Source of the DNA: Bryobacter sp. CoA8 C33
Lineage (GTDB): Bacteria; Acidobacteriota; Terriglobia; Bryobacterales; Bryobacteraceae
NCBI GenBank assembly: GCA_019931185.1
Contig: JAINDK010000025.1
Span: 26,303-90,302, forward strand
Reading direction: 5' to 3'
Length of the DNA: 64,000 bases
The notes beneath the pieces were generated by a model. The model did no database searches. It worked only from the letters and a program-made list of their open reading frames with translations, and was not told where the DNA came from. Position 1 is the first letter of the stretch, and each line of letters starts with the position of its first letter. Made by a program: the position numbers and the translations under genes. Below are positions 50,519 through 60,570 of the stretch, one piece after another.

Positions 50519-51982
50519 CTAAAGCCCGGGATGCTTCCGCCAATACCCGGTCGCCTCCTCGAGCGCCTGCCCCAACTGCAGCAGCCCGAATTCCTGCCGC
50601 ATCCTCCCCACCAGTTGCAGCCCCACCGGTAGCCCCTGCGCCGTAAAACCCGCCGGTACACTCAGCGCCGGGTTCCCCACCAGCGAGATATACCAGGTCG
50701 GCGCAAACCAGTCGATATAGTTCCGGAACTTCATCCCGTTGTACTCGCTCAAATACGGCAGATTCACATCAAACGGCGGCACCATCGTCACCGGCAGCGC
50801 AAAGTACTCATAGCGATCAAGAAACTGCTGCATCCCCCGCCACAACTTCGTCTGCGTCTCCATCGCCCGCGCCACCTCCGCCTGCGTCAGCCTCTCCCCC
50901 GCCGCCAATTCCTCGAGAATCGTCTCCTTCATCAACGCCCGGTGCTGCCGCGCCCGATCCCCTTGCGTCTGCGCTGTCCCCCATGCCCGCAGTGTCTTGA
51001 ATGCCAGGTCCGTCCCCGTGAAATCAGGCTCGGCCTCTTCCACCACGCAGCCCAATTCCTCCAGCTTCCGCCGCTGCCCCTCGAGCACCCTCCGGATCTC
51101 CCCATCCACCTTCAGCCCGCCCAGGTCCCGGTACCACGCCACCTTCACACCCCGCCACTTCCGCCCCAACGGCTGCCGGAACTTCGCCGGGTCCTCCTCG
51201 ATCGACAACGGTGCCCGTGCCTCCGCGCCCGCCTGCGCGCTCAATAACAACGCCACGTCCCCCACCGTCCTCCCCATCGGGCCCGCCGTCGGCAGAAAAT
51301 TCCACCCCATCGCCGCCTCCGGCGCCGGCACCCGCCCCGGCGATGGCCGCAGCCCCACCACATTGCAAAACGCCGCCGGGATCCGCAACGATCCCCCCAG
51401 GTCCGAGCCGTCCGCCAGCGCCACCATCCCCGTCGCCAGCGCCACCGCCGCCCCCCCGCTCGAGCCCCCGCATGTCTTCGTCAGGTCATACGGATTCCTC
51501 GTCGCCCCAAACACCGCGTTGAAGGTCTGCGCCCCCGCTCCAAACTCCGGTGTATTCGTCTTGCCCACCGTGATCGCCCCCATCCGCTGCGCCCGCTCCA
51601 CCACCAGATCGTTCACCTCCGGCACCAAATCCTTGTAGATCGGCGACCCATACGTCGTCCGGATTCCCCGCGTCCGTTCCAGATCCTTATGCGCCACCGG
51701 CAACCCGTGCAGCGGCTTCAATGCCTCCCCCCGCGCCTGCGCCTCGTCCGCTGCCGCCGCCGCCTTCCGCGCCTGTTCCGCCGCCAGCGTCACAATCGCA
51801 TTCACCTTCGGGTTCACCCGCTCGATCTGCCGCAGATGCGCTTCGAGCACCTCCCGCGCCGAAATCTTCTTCCGCCGTATGCTCTCGGCCAGCTCCGTGG
51901 CCCGCCCGAGGAGAATTCCTTCACTGTCTGCCGCCATCGCCGCCACCCCGCTCCACATCATTTCTCGTCTTGTCCATTTCAT
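50519..51982 (-). CDS. Amidase signature (AS) family amidohydrolase
   Basis: This 487-aa enzyme starts at ATG 51982 (MKWTRREMMWSGVAAMA), which has a weak twin-arginine-like leader. The Ser-cisSer-Lys triad region is intact: Lys in GLPVAHKDLERT, GGSSGGAAVALATG for the cis-Ser region, and GSDLGGSLRIPAAFCNVVG for the nucleophile Ser. A C-terminal domain ends in VGLQLVGRMRQEFGLL. It may hydrolyse an amide or amino-acid amide; the substrate is not known. A terminator for the upstream Dabb gene lies just before its start. Confidence 0.9.
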   Translation of the reverse strand: MKWTRREMMWSGVAAMAADSEGILLGRATELAESIRRKKISAREVLEAHLRQIERVNPKVNAIVTLAAEQARKAAAAADEAQARGEALKPLHGLPVAHKDLERTRGIRTTYGSPIYKDLVPEVNDLVVERAQRMGAITVGKTNTPEFGAGAQTFNAVFGATRNPYDLTKTCGGSSGGAAVALATGMVALADGSDLGGSLRIPAAFCNVVGLRPSPGRVPAPEAAMGWNFLPTAGPMGRTVGDVALLLSAQAGAEARAPLSIEEDPAKFRQPLGRKWRGVKVAWYRDLGGLKVDGEIRRVLEGQRRKLEELGCVVEEAEPDFTGTDLAFKTLRAWGTAQTQGDRARQHRALMKETILEELAAGERLTQAEVARAMETQTKLWRGMQQFLDRYEYFALPVTMVPPFDVNLPYLSEYNGMKFRNYIDWFAPTWYISLVGNPALSVPAGFTAQGLPVGLQLVGRMRQEFGLLQLGQALEEATGYWRKHPGL

Positions 51983-51999
51983 CGCCGCGAGCATATCAA

Positions 52000-52033
52000 A
52001 GCAAAAGGGGCGCCTCGTTTCCGGGGCGCCCCT
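52000..52033 (-). terminator. Rho-independent terminator after the Dabb gene
   Basis: A 9-bp inverted repeat (AGGGGCGCC at 52006-52014 and GGCGCCCCT at 52025-52033) is followed in the minus direction by TTTTGC. It ends transcription of the Dabb-domain gene (stop at 52056) and lies in the gap before the amidase gene. The stem is strong; the T-run is short. Confidence 0.72.
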
Positions 52034-52055
52034 CTCGGTCTCGCTAATGCGTTTG

Positions 52056-52439
52056 CTAGTTCGTCACGTCGTGCGTATTCGACAACTCACGCACCGGAAT
52101 CCACAGCTTGTACCATTCCTTCTGCTCCGGCGAATCCGTATACTTCTTCAGCGCCTCCACCGATTCGAATTCCATCACCAGGCAGTGCGTGAACTTCGAC
52201 GCTCCACCCTGCACCGTAATCGGGTTCAACCACACCCGCTTGATGCCCTTGTATTTGCCCGCTACCGTGTCGATCGCGGCAATGGCTTTGTCAATATCCG
52301 CCTTGGCCGCATCGGCTTTGAACTTCACATTGATCACGTGGATCACCGTCTTCGGCCTCTCGGCCGCTACCGCTCCGCCCGCCAGCAGCGTTGCTGCCAG
52401 TACGGTCGTCGCCATCAGTTTACGCATGGGGTTCAGCAT
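52056..52439 (-). CDS. Exported Dabb (stress-responsive alpha/beta barrel) protein
   Basis: This 127-aa protein starts at ATG 52439 after an AAGGAAG ribosome-binding site and has a signal peptide (MRKLMATTVLAATLLAGGAVAAERP, Ala-x-Ala cleavage). The rest is a Dabb domain: TVIHVINVKFKADAAKADID, YKGIKRVWLNPITV, KFTHCLVMEFESVEALKKY. Dabb proteins usually dimerise into small barrels of unknown or aldol/lactone-related activity. A longer reading from 52625 adds an arginine-rich stretch and is rejected. Confidence 0.85.
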   Translation of the reverse strand: MLNPMRKLMATTVLAATLLAGGAVAAERPKTVIHVINVKFKADAAKADIDKAIAAIDTVAGKYKGIKRVWLNPITVQGGASKFTHCLVMEFESVEALKKYTDSPEQKEWYKLWIPVRELSNTHDVTN

Positions 52440-52667
52440 GAACTTTCTTCCTTTTCGTGTTTCGTTTCCATCGCCACTCCATCCTTGTGACTGCATTCTG
52501 GAGTTGGCCGGGTTTCTGGTCGCGGATCGCACGGTTGCCGGTCCCGGAATTCTTCCCCGTTTTCCGGTTGCCGCGCCTCCAGGCAGCTTCCGGTCCTCCG
52601 GCGCTGGTCTGGTCGTCTCCCGCACCGTGTACTTGAAGCCGGTTTCTTAAGCTTAACTCTCCCTGAC

Positions 52668-53321
<654 letters not shown>

Positions 53322-53337
53322 GGGTTTTGAATTCGTT

Positions 53338-54117
53338 CTAGCCTTTTATAACTGTGTTGGTTAGTGTTCCCAAGCCTTCGATTTCGACCGAGACTTGGTC
53401 GCCGGGTTGCATCGGTCCCACCCCCGCCGGAGTGCCCGTCGCGATCAGGTCGCCCGGCTCCAGCGTTAGAAATGAGCTTACGAACGCGAGTATAGCACCC
53501 AGGTTAAAAATCATTTGTTCCGGCTTGCCTTCCTGCTTCACCTCTCCGTTCAGCCGCGTCCGCAGTGTCGCCCTTCCTAAATCGAATTCTTCCTTGGCCA
53601 CCATCCACGGCCCCACCGCGCAAAACGTGTCAAATCCCTTACCCCGCGTCCACTGCCCGTCCTTCTTCTGCAGGTCCCGCGCCGTCACGTCGTTCACGCA
53701 GGTATAGCCGAATATGTAGCCCATCGCTTCATCCGCCCCGATGTGCCGCCCCCGCTTGCCGATCACCACTCCGATCTCCCCCTCAAAGTCCACCCGCGCC
53801 GATTGCGGCGGATACACGATCGCGTCCCCGCTGGTGATCAGCGAACTCGGCGGCTTCAGAAAAATCAGCGGCTCCACCGGTACGTCGTTGCCCAACTCCT
53901 TGGCATGGTCCACATAGTTGCGCCCCACGCACACAATCTTCGACGGCATCACCGGCGGCAGCAGCTTCACCTGCTCCAGCCGGTGGTCCTCGGCGAAGTC
54001 CCGGCTGAACAGCCGCCCCGTCTCGATCACCTTGTCCCCGTCCAGCACTCCATAAAGGCCGTGCGCCGTCGTCGGCTCGGCATCTTTCGATAACGCAAAT
54101 CGGATGTACTTCGTCAT
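53338..54117 (-). CDS. Fumarylacetoacetate hydrolase (FAH) family protein
   Basis: This 259-aa enzyme belongs to the FAH fold, which splits C-C bonds or decarboxylates in aromatic or amino-acid catabolism. It shows [37 protein letters not shown] metal-binding acidic residues, and [17 protein letters not shown], with the final SLITS/PAGVGPM region. The substrate is not known. The start overlaps the end of the FN3 lipoprotein gene by 4 bp (ATGA), so it belongs to the hslVU-FN3-FAH-transaldolase row. Confidence 0.9.
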   Translation of the reverse strand: MTKYIRFALSKDAEPTTAHGLYGVLDGDKVIETGRLFSRDFAEDHRLEQVKLLPPVMPSKIVCVGRNYVDHAKELGNDVPVEPLIFLKPPSSLITSGDAIVYPPQSARVDFEGEIGVVIGKRGRHIGADEAMGYIFGYTCVNDVTARDLQKKDGQWTRGKGFDTFCAVGPWMVAKEEFDLGRATLRTRLNGEVKQEGKPEQMIFNLGAILAFVSSFLTLEPGDLIATGTPAGVGPMQPGDQVSVEIEGLGTLTNTVIKG

Positions 54118-55088
54118 GGAATCGATATCTCCACTGCTTCTGATTTCAGGCTTTCATTGCCCTTGCGGTCCACCGCGCTCACTGCATAGCGGTAGCGGCG
54201 CCCCGCTTGAATCGCGCTGTCCCGGTAGCGGGCCGGCCCCGCGCTCTCTCCCACCTGGCGAAACTCGCCTTCCTCCTCTGCCCGGTATATCCGGTACAAC
54301 CCCAGGTCCGTCTCCTGATTCCTCTCCCAGCTCAGTTGCGCCGCCGCCGGCCCCAACAGCACCGACAAGCCCTGCGGCGTTCCTGGAGCAAACGTGTCGA
54401 GCGGTGTGATCTCCACCGCCGCGCTTACCGGGCTCACTGCCTCCCCGTCCTGCGCCTGCACGCGGTATTTGTGCGTCGCCCCAAACTCCGCGCCGATATC
54501 AAGAAACCGCGGCGCCTTCACCGTTGCCATCTCGACGGCTGCTTCCTCGCCCGCGCTCTGCCGGAATACCTTCCATGCCACCGTCGGCCTGGGCCCCACC
54601 CCCGTCCACTCAAGCGCCACCCCCTGCGCCGTCGCCGTTGCCTTCAGCCCCGCCGGCGCCCCCAGCCCGGCTACCACCTTCACCCGTACCAGATTCGACC
54701 AGGGCGATAGCCGCCCCTTCTCATTCGCCACTCTCACCCCCACCGTGATCTCCTCCCCCGCCCAGCGCCGCGACGGCGCCTTCACTTCCACGCTCCCCGG
54801 CCTCTCGCTGCTCACCGCGATCGCCTCGGCTCCCGCCGCCCAGGCGCCCGGCTCAAAGGGCGTACCCCCAGCCCCAGCCCGCAATTCCACTCCCCCCGTC
54901 TTCTCGAGCACCAGCCCCTCCATCGTCGTCGCCGGTATCGTAAACCGGATTACCAACTCCTCGCCGGTCTGCTTCACCTCGAGGTCGCTCACCGCCGCCG
55001 GCGCCCGCAACGCCGGCGGCAGCGGGTCCCCGACATAAGCGCAGCCCCACAGCCCCAGCAGCCCCAGCAGTGCGTGTTCCTTGCGCAT
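54114..55088 (-). CDS. Fibronectin type III lipoprotein
   Basis: This 324-aa protein has a lipobox-like signal (LLGLLGLWGCAYVG) with the acylated Cys near residue 17, then three FN3-like beta sandwiches (SDLEVKQTGEELVIRF, PAGLKATATAQGVALEWTG, PQGLSVLLGPAAAQLSWERN). The start is chosen as ATG 55088, which shares TGATG with the hslU stop; GTG one codon upstream is an alternative. FN3 lipoproteins are found on the outer or inner membrane and act in binding. Its place in the hslVU operon is unusual. Confidence 0.8.
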   Translation of the reverse strand: MRKEHALLGLLGLWGCAYVGDPLPPALRAPAAVSDLEVKQTGEELVIRFTIPATTMEGLVLEKTGGVELRAGAGGTPFEPGAWAAGAEAIAVSSERPGSVEVKAPSRRWAGEEITVGVRVANEKGRLSPWSNLVRVKVVAGLGAPAGLKATATAQGVALEWTGVGPRPTVAWKVFRQSAGEEAAVEMATVKAPRFLDIGAEFGATHKYRVQAQDGEAVSPVSAAVEITPLDTFAPGTPQGLSVLLGPAAAQLSWERNQETDLGLYRIYRAEEEGEFRQVGESAGPARYRDSAIQAGRRYRYAVSAVDRKGNESLKSEAVEISIP

Positions 55089-56446
55089 CACAATATGTAC
55101 CGGCTGAGATCCTGATCCTTCACGATGGCCCCCAACTGCTGCCGTACATACCCGGCATCGATCGTGATCTTCTTCTTCTTCAGGTCCGGCCCTTCAAATG
55201 AGATTTCCTCCAGTACCTTCTCGAGAATCGTGTGCAGCCGCCTCGCCCCGATGTTTTCCGTCGCCTGATTCACCTCCGCCGCCAGCCGCGCCATCTCCTC
55301 GATGGCGTCCTCGCTGAACTTCAGCTTGATGCCCTCCGTCTCGAGCAGCGCCACATACTGCTTGGTCAGCGCATTCTTCGGCTCCTTCAGAATCCGCACG
55401 AAGTCCGCCTGCGTCAGGCTCTGCAACTCTACCCGGATCGGAAAACGCCCCTGCAATTCCGGAATCAGATCCGCCGGCTTCGATACATGAAACGCCCCCG
55501 CCGCCACGAACAGAATGTGATCCGTCCGCACAAACCCATACCGCGTATTCACCGTCGTGCCTTCCACAATCGGCAGGATGTCCCGTTGCACTCCCTCGCG
55601 CGAAACATCCGGCCCCCCGCCCCCCTCCCGCCCCGCGATCTTGTCCAGTTCATCGAGAAAGATGATCCCGTTGCGCTCCACCCGGTCCAGTCCCTCCTTC
55701 GTGATCTGATCCATATCGATCAGCCGCTCTTCTTCCTCCTCGATCAGGTAATCGAGCGCGTCCGGCACCTTCGATTTCCGCTTCTTCGTCCGCGGCCCGA
55801 AAAGCCCCGGCAGAATCTCCTGCAGGTTCGCCCCCATTTCCTCCATTCCCGGCGCCGCCGCTACCTGCACCTGCGGCGCTTTCTCCTTCACTTCGATCTC
55901 CACCGTCCGGTCGTCCAGCTTTCCCGATCGCAGCTTCTCCCGCAGTTTCTCCCGCGTCTTCTCCAACGTATCGGAGCCCTCCGGCTGCTCCGGCAACAGC
56001 AGGTCAAGCAGCCGCTCCTCCCCGTTCTGCTCGGCCCGCTCGGCTACCTCCTCGAGCTTCTCCTCCCGCACCAGATCAATCGCGATTTCCACTAAATCCC
56101 GGATCATGCTCTCCACGTCCCGGCCCACATAGCCTACCTCGGTGAACTTGCTCGCTTCCACCTTCAAAAAGGGTGAGTTCGCCAGCCTCGCCAGCCGCCG
56201 CGCGATCTCTGTCTTGCCCACTCCCGTCGACCCGATCATCAGGATGTTCTTCGGCATCACCTCCTCGGCCATGTCCGGGTCCAGCCGCTGCCGCCGGATC
56301 CGGTTGCGCAGCGCGATGGCCACCGCCTTCTTTGCCTCGGCCTGCCCGACAACATATTTGTCCAGTTCCGTCACGATTTCCCGCGGCGTCAGCTCATCGA
56401 GCAGGGGCGCCTCTTCGCTCTTCGGGTTCGGTAGATAAATCACCAT
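55088..56446 (-). CDS. hslU: ATP-dependent protease ATPase subunit HslU
   Basis: This 452-aa AAA+ unfoldase works with HslV. Walker A is GSTGVGKTE near residue 52 and Walker [14 protein letters not shown] near 245. The N-terminal [24 protein letters not shown] and the C-terminal [18 protein letters not shown] and terminal LSRYIL (the tail that docks into HslV) are typical. The start is ATG 56446 ([12 protein letters not shown]); the longer reading adds 17 atypical residues. It begins 5 bp after the hslV stop. Confidence 0.97.
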   Translation of the reverse strand: MVIYLPNPKSEEAPLLDELTPREIVTELDKYVVGQAEAKKAVAIALRNRIRRQRLDPDMAEEVMPKNILMIGSTGVGKTEIARRLARLANSPFLKVEASKFTEVGYVGRDVESMIRDLVEIAIDLVREEKLEEVAERAEQNGEERLLDLLLPEQPEGSDTLEKTREKLREKLRSGKLDDRTVEIEVKEKAPQVQVAAAPGMEEMGANLQEILPGLFGPRTKKRKSKVPDALDYLIEEEEERLIDMDQITKEGLDRVERNGIIFLDELDKIAGREGGGGPDVSREGVQRDILPIVEGTTVNTRYGFVRTDHILFVAAGAFHVSKPADLIPELQGRFPIRVELQSLTQADFVRILKEPKNALTKQYVALLETEGIKLKFSEDAIEEMARLAAEVNQATENIGARRLHTILEKVLEEISFEGPDLKKKKITIDAGYVRQQLGAIVKDQDLSRYIL

Positions 56447-56451
56447 GCGCT

Positions 56452-56991
56452 CTAGCCCAACTCTTCCAGAACCACGTTGTGGTTCGTGTAAATACAAATA
56501 TCGGCGGCAATCTTCATCGCCCGCTCCACGATCTCCCGCGCCCCCAGCTCCGTGCTCGTCATCAGCGCCCGCGCCGCCGCCGTCGCGTACGGCCCCCCCG
56601 AGCCGATCGCCGCGATCTCATCATCTGGCTCGATCACGTCTCCGTTCCCGCTTAGCAAAAACGTATTGTCCACGTCCGCCACCAGCAACATCGCCTCCAG
56701 ATGCCTCAGCATCTTGTCCGTCCGCCAGTCCCGCGCCAGCTCCACCGCCGCCCGCGGCAGTTGCCCATTGTGCTGCTCGAGCTTGGCCTCAAACCGCGCA
56801 AACAAACTGAACGCGTCCGCCGTCGAGCCAGCGAAACCCGCCACCACCTTCCCGTTGTACAGCCGCCTTAGCTTCCGCGCTCCCACCTTCAGCACTTCCG
56901 CGCCCTGCGTCACCTGTCCATCTCCCGCCATGGCGAGCTTGCCATTCCGGCGGACACTCAGTATCGTCGTCGAACGGATCCGTTGTTTCAT
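56452..56991 (-). CDS. hslV: ATP-dependent protease subunit HslV, with a short propeptide
   Basis: This 179-aa proteasome-like peptidase uses an N-terminal Thr after processing. From ATG 56991 the sequence begins MKQRIRS then [18 protein letters not shown]. No start codon lies closer to the Thr-Thr, so a 7-residue leader must be removed, unlike the single Met of E. coli Hsl[21 protein letters not shown] and the C-terminal [15 protein letters not shown] are typical. It is divergent from the molybdoenzyme genes, with about 22 bp between starts. Confidence 0.95.
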   Translation of the reverse strand: MKQRIRSTTILSVRRNGKLAMAGDGQVTQGAEVLKVGARKLRRLYNGKVVAGFAGSTADAFSLFARFEAKLEQHNGQLPRAAVELARDWRTDKMLRHLEAMLLVADVDNTFLLSGNGDVIEPDDEIAAIGSGGPYATAAARALMTSTELGAREIVERAMKIAADICIYTNHNVVLEELG

Positions 56992-57013
56992 TCCAAACTC
57001 CAGTGTAAGATCA

Positions 57014-57481
57014 ATGGCAACTCCCATGATTGAAATCAAGGTCAACGGTAAAACCCGCTCCTTTGACGGCGATGGCGACATGCCGCTGCTGTGGTACCTC
57101 CGCGATGAACTCTCGCTCACCGGCTCCAAGTTCGGTTGCGGTATGGGCCTCTGCGGCGCCTGCACCGTGCACCAGAACGGCGAAGCCATCCGCAGCTGTG
57201 TCACCCCCGTCAAGGCCGTCGCCGGCAAAGACATCACCACCATCGAGGGCCTGAGCCCCAACGGCACTCATCCCTGCCAGATCGCCTGGGAAAAACACGC
57301 CGTCGCCCAGTGTGGCTACTGCCAGGCCGGTCAGGTCATGCAGGCTGCCGCCCTGCTCAAGAAAACCCCTAAACCGACAGACGAGCAAATCGACGCCGCC
57401 ATGAACGGCAATATCTGCCGTTGCGGTACTTACCAACGCATTCGGGCCGCCGTTAAGGCCGCCGCGGGAGTGAAAGCCTGA
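57014..57481 (+). CDS. 2Fe-2S subunit of a xanthine-dehydrogenase-family molybdoenzyme
   Basis: This 155-aa protein carries the plant-type 2Fe-2S site ([17 protein letters not shown]) and the C-terminal helical 2Fe-2S site ([10 protein letters not shown] ... [12 protein letters not shown]). It is the IorA/CoxS-type electron-transfer subunit. The start is ATG 57014 ([12 protein letters not shown]) or the ATG four codons later. It ends in a TGATG overlap with the catalytic subunit gene, so both are made together. Confidence 0.93.
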   Translation: MATPMIEIKVNGKTRSFDGDGDMPLLWYLRDELSLTGSKFGCGMGLCGACTVHQNGEAIRSCVTPVKAVAGKDITTIEGLSPNGTHPCQIAWEKHAVAQCGYCQAGQVMQAAALLKKTPKPTDEQIDAAMNGNICRCGTYQRIRAAVKAAAGVKA

Positions 57482-59772
57482 TGTCCATCTATCGCTACGG
57501 AGAAACCACCCGCCTCGCTCGTGAGGCCTATGAGAAATATGACCAAAAGGTGGAGATGCTCGACCGCCGCGGCTTCGTTGGCACCGTCCTTGGCGCCAGC
57601 GCCCTCGTTCTCGGCGTCAGCCTCAAGCCCGCCTCCGCCGCCCCCTCCGCCTGGCAGCCCAGCGTCTACCTCGGCTTTGAGGCCGACGGCACCGTCGTCA
57701 TCACCGCTCACCGCAGCGAAATGGGCACCTCAAGCAAGACCTCTCTGCCCATCATGCTCGCCGACGAGCTCGAAGCCGACTGGAAAAAGGTCCGCGTCGA
57801 ACAGGCTCTTGGCGACGAGAAGTACGGCTCGCAAAACACCGACGGCTCCTGCTCCATCCGCGACTTCGGCCACGCCATGCTCAAGGCCGGCGCCACCGCC
57901 CGCACCCTGTTCGAGCGCGCCGCCGCCCAGAAATGGGGCTGCCAGCCCGGCGACGTCGCCGCCAATCAGAGCACCGTCGTCAATGGCCGCACCAAAGCCC
58001 GGCTGACCTTCGCCGAACTGCTTCCCATCGCCGCCAAACTTGATCTCCCCAAGGATCACGAACTCCGCTACAAGACCCCCGATCAGTACAAGCTCATCGG
58101 CAAGAAGATCCCCATGGTCGACGAGCGTAACGTCCTGCAGGGCAAAGCTACCTTCGGCATGGATGCCACCATGCCCGGTATGCTCATCGCCATGGTCGAG
58201 CGCCCCCCCGTCTACGCGAGCAAGGTCAAGAGCGTCGATAACTCGGCCGCCCTTGCCGTCAAGGGTGTCCGCCAGACGGTCGAGCTACCCTCCTGGAAGC
58301 CGCCTCATCTCTTCCAGCAGCTCGGTGGCGTTGCCGTTCTCGGCGACAACACCTGGGCCGTCATGCAGGCCCGCAAGAAGCTGAAGATCGAGTGGGATCA
58401 AAGCCCCCACGCCAACTACAACTCGGCCGCCGAAAAGCAGTCCCTGCTCGACTCCGTCCTCAAGCCCGGCAAGGTCGTCCGCAACCGCGGCGATGTCGAT
58501 GCCGCCTTCGCCAAGGCAGCCCGCACCCATGAGGCCAACTACTACGCACCCATGCTCTCCCACGCCCCCATGGAACCGCCTGTCGCTGTCGCCGAGTGGA
58601 AGAATGGCAAGGTCGAGACCTGGTGCCCCACCCAAAACCCCCAAGCCGTCCAGGACGCCGTCGCGGCCGCCATGGGCATTCCCAAAACGGACGTCATCTG
58701 CCACGTCACGCTGCTCGGCGGCGGTTTCGGCCGCAAGTCCAAGCCCGATTATGTCGTCGAAGCCGCCTTGCTCAGCAAAGCTGCCGGCAAGCCCGTCAAG
58801 GTCATCTGGACCCGCGAGGATGACATCAAATTCGACTACTACCACACCGTCTCCGGCATGCACATGAAGGCCGGCATGGATGCCACCGGCAAGCTCGATG
58901 CCTGGCTCTTCCGCAGCGCCTTCCCTCCCATCGCCTCCACCTTCGCCCCCGGCATGCAGTACGGCGCCGAGTTCGAGGTCGGCATGGGCCTCAATGAACT
59001 CCCCTACGATGTGCCGAACATCCGCGGTGAAAATTGCCCCGCCCCCAACCACCTTCGCCTCGGCTGGATGCGCGCCGTCGCCCACGTCTATCACGCCTTC
59101 GGCATCCATAGCTTCCTTGACGAGTTGGCTGTTCTCAACAACACCGACTACCTCTCCTACTCCCTCAAGGCCCTCGGCCCCGACCGCAATGTCGACTTGT
59201 CCAAGGACGGCGTCAAGCCCTGGAATAATGGCATGCCGATCGACAAGTTCCCGATCAACACCGGCCGGCTCCGCCGTGTCCTCGAAATGGCCGCCGAGCA
59301 GAGCGGTTACGGCAAGAAGAAGTCCTCCAACGGCCATGGCTTCGGCATCGCCGCCCACCGCAGCTTCCTGAGCTACATCGCCAGCGTCGTCGAGGTCGTC
59401 GTCGACAGCGAGGGCAAGCTCACCATCCCCAATGTTTGGACCGTCGCCGACTGCGGTACCACCGTCAATCCCGACCGTGTTGTCAGCCAGCTTGAAGGCG
59501 CCGCCGTCTTCGGCGCCAGCATCGCCATGCTCGGTGAAATCACCGCCGCCAATGGCCGCGTCCAGCAGTCCAACTTCCATGACTATCCCGTCGCCCGGCT
59601 CGCTGAGTCGCCCCGCATGACCCACGTCACGATCGTGCCCAGCAAGGAACCAGCCGCCGGCGTCGGCGAACCCGGTGTCCCCGTCATCGTCCCAGCCATC
59701 ACGAATGCCATCTTCGCCGCCACCGGCAAGCGCGTTCGGGAACTGCCAGTCCGCCGCACCAAACTCGTATGA
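57481..59772 (+). CDS. Molybdopterin subunit of an isoquinoline-oxidoreductase-like enzyme
   Basis: This 763-aa catalytic subunit belongs to the xanthine dehydrogenase family. A Tat-type signal (DRRGFVGTVLGASALVLGVS) sits after about 28 N-terminal residues, which suggests export. Molybdopterin-region motifs are seen: TVVITAHRSEMGTSSKTSLP, VTLLGGGFGRKSKPDYVVEA, and the catalytic Glu region GVGEPGVPVIVPAITNAIF near the end. Such IorB-like enzymes hydroxylate N-heterocycles or oxidise aldehydes. The [2Fe-2S] partner precedes it; no FAD subunit is present, consistent with the IorAB two-subunit type. Confidence 0.92.
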   Translation: MSIYRYGETTRLAREAYEKYDQKVEMLDRRGFVGTVLGASALVLGVSLKPASAAPSAWQPSVYLGFEADGTVVITAHRSEMGTSSKTSLPIMLADELEADWKKVRVEQALGDEKYGSQNTDGSCSIRDFGHAMLKAGATARTLFERAAAQKWGCQPGDVAANQSTVVNGRTKARLTFAELLPIAAKLDLPKDHELRYKTPDQYKLIGKKIPMVDERNVLQGKATFGMDATMPGMLIAMVERPPVYASKVKSVDNSAALAVKGVRQTVELPSWKPPHLFQQLGGVAVLGDNTWAVMQARKKLKIEWDQSPHANYNSAAEKQSLLDSVLKPGKVVRNRGDVDAAFAKAARTHEANYYAPMLSHAPMEPPVAVAEWKNGKVETWCPTQNPQAVQDAVAAAMGIPKTDVICHVTLLGGGFGRKSKPDYVVEAALLSKAAGKPVKVIWTREDDIKFDYYHTVSGMHMKAGMDATGKLDAWLFRSAFPPIASTFAPGMQYGAEFEVGMGLNELPYDVPNIRGENCPAPNHLRLGWMRAVAHVYHAFGIHSFLDELAVLNNTDYLSYSLKALGPDRNVDLSKDGVKPWNNGMPIDKFPINTGRLRRVLEMAAEQSGYGKKKSSNGHGFGIAAHRSFLSYIASVVEVVVDSEGKLTIPNVWTVADCGTTVNPDRVVSQLEGAAVFGASIAMLGEITAANGRVQQSNFHDYPVARLAESPRMTHVTIVPSKEPAAGVGEPGVPVIVPAITNAIFAATGKRVRELPVRRTKLV

Positions 59773-59856
59773 TCCACATCCGCCAGGGAAACAAGCGCCC
59801 CCGTCGTTCTGTTGCAGATCGCTCTGAGCCGCCTCAATGATTGAGCCCCCCTCCGG

Positions 59857-60570
59857 GTGGATGGAGAGTTCCGCCCCCGCTCCCGCTACACCCTCTTGGC
59901 CTGCCAAAGGATTTTGGCCACCCCGCCGACCGGCGAGGTTTCCACCCCAGAATGGGCCAAATTGGCGAAGCTCCTCTCCTTTCAGACCTACGGCCATATT
60001 GATATGGAGGATGCCGCCACCAACCTCCAGAAGAACCCAAATTTGACCCTTCGCCACCTTCTGGCCGATTCGCTCAGGTACGGCCTCATCGGCGGCGTCG
60101 AACTCGACATTGCCGGCGCCCACCCCCACTGCGTTGGCGGCCCCTCCAATGCCATCGAAATCATGATTCGCAGTGTCATTAGCGCCTCCCTTCAGCAAAC
60201 CAAATTGGGTTTATTCCGCATTTTTGCCCATGGTGGCCCCGGCCTGCCGATGATCCCCGCCGGTCGTGGCGGCCAGCCCGGCGGCCCCGATGAGGCCCGC
60301 GCGGCACTCACCGCCGTTCTCACCCGCCTTCTCCGCTCGAAGTTCATGACCATGGCCTCCCCCTTCCACCCATTCGCCAGCGCCGAGTTCCATGGCTGCC
60401 GTGTCAGCGCCAATGAGCCCGGCCGTCTCATGCTCAAGGACCTCGCCAACGCCTGGCGCGTGCCCGTCACGGCCGGCATCCAAAAGCAATTTGTCGGCAA
60501 CAAACAAGCCTTCCGCTTCGAAGGCCCTACCGTCACCATCTACCCCAATCAGCTCTCCCTCCGGCAATGA
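59857..60570 (+). CDS. Unknown protein with a DUF4347-like His/Cys pattern
   Basis: This 237-aa protein (GTG start at 59857; an in-frame stop lies 15 bp upstream) does not match a named family by eye. Two spaced motifs are notable: LFRIFAHGGPGLPM near residue 130 and FHGCRVSANEPGRLMLKDLA near residue 188, followed by VPVTAGIQKQFVGN. Together they resemble the His-Gly and Gly-Cys blocks of DUF4347 and clan CD peptidase-like folds. There is no signal peptide. It lies 84 bp after the molybdoenzyme gene on the same strand. Function is unknown. Confidence 0.6.
   Translation: MDGEFRPRSRYTLLACQRILATPPTGEVSTPEWAKLAKLLSFQTYGHIDMEDAATNLQKNPNLTLRHLLADSLRYGLIGGVELDIAGAHPHCVGGPSNAIEIMIRSVISASLQQTKLGLFRIFAHGGPGLPMIPAGRGGQPGGPDEARAALTAVLTRLLRSKFMTMASPFHPFASAEFHGCRVSANEPGRLMLKDLANAWRVPVTAGIQKQFVGNKQAFRFEGPTVTIYPNQLSLRQ

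Noticed and set aside
58285..60198. 637-aa minus-strand frame opposite the molybdoenzyme gene
   Set aside because: It is glycine/aspartate-rich and lacks known motifs; the plus strand contains clear xanthine dehydrogenase family sites.
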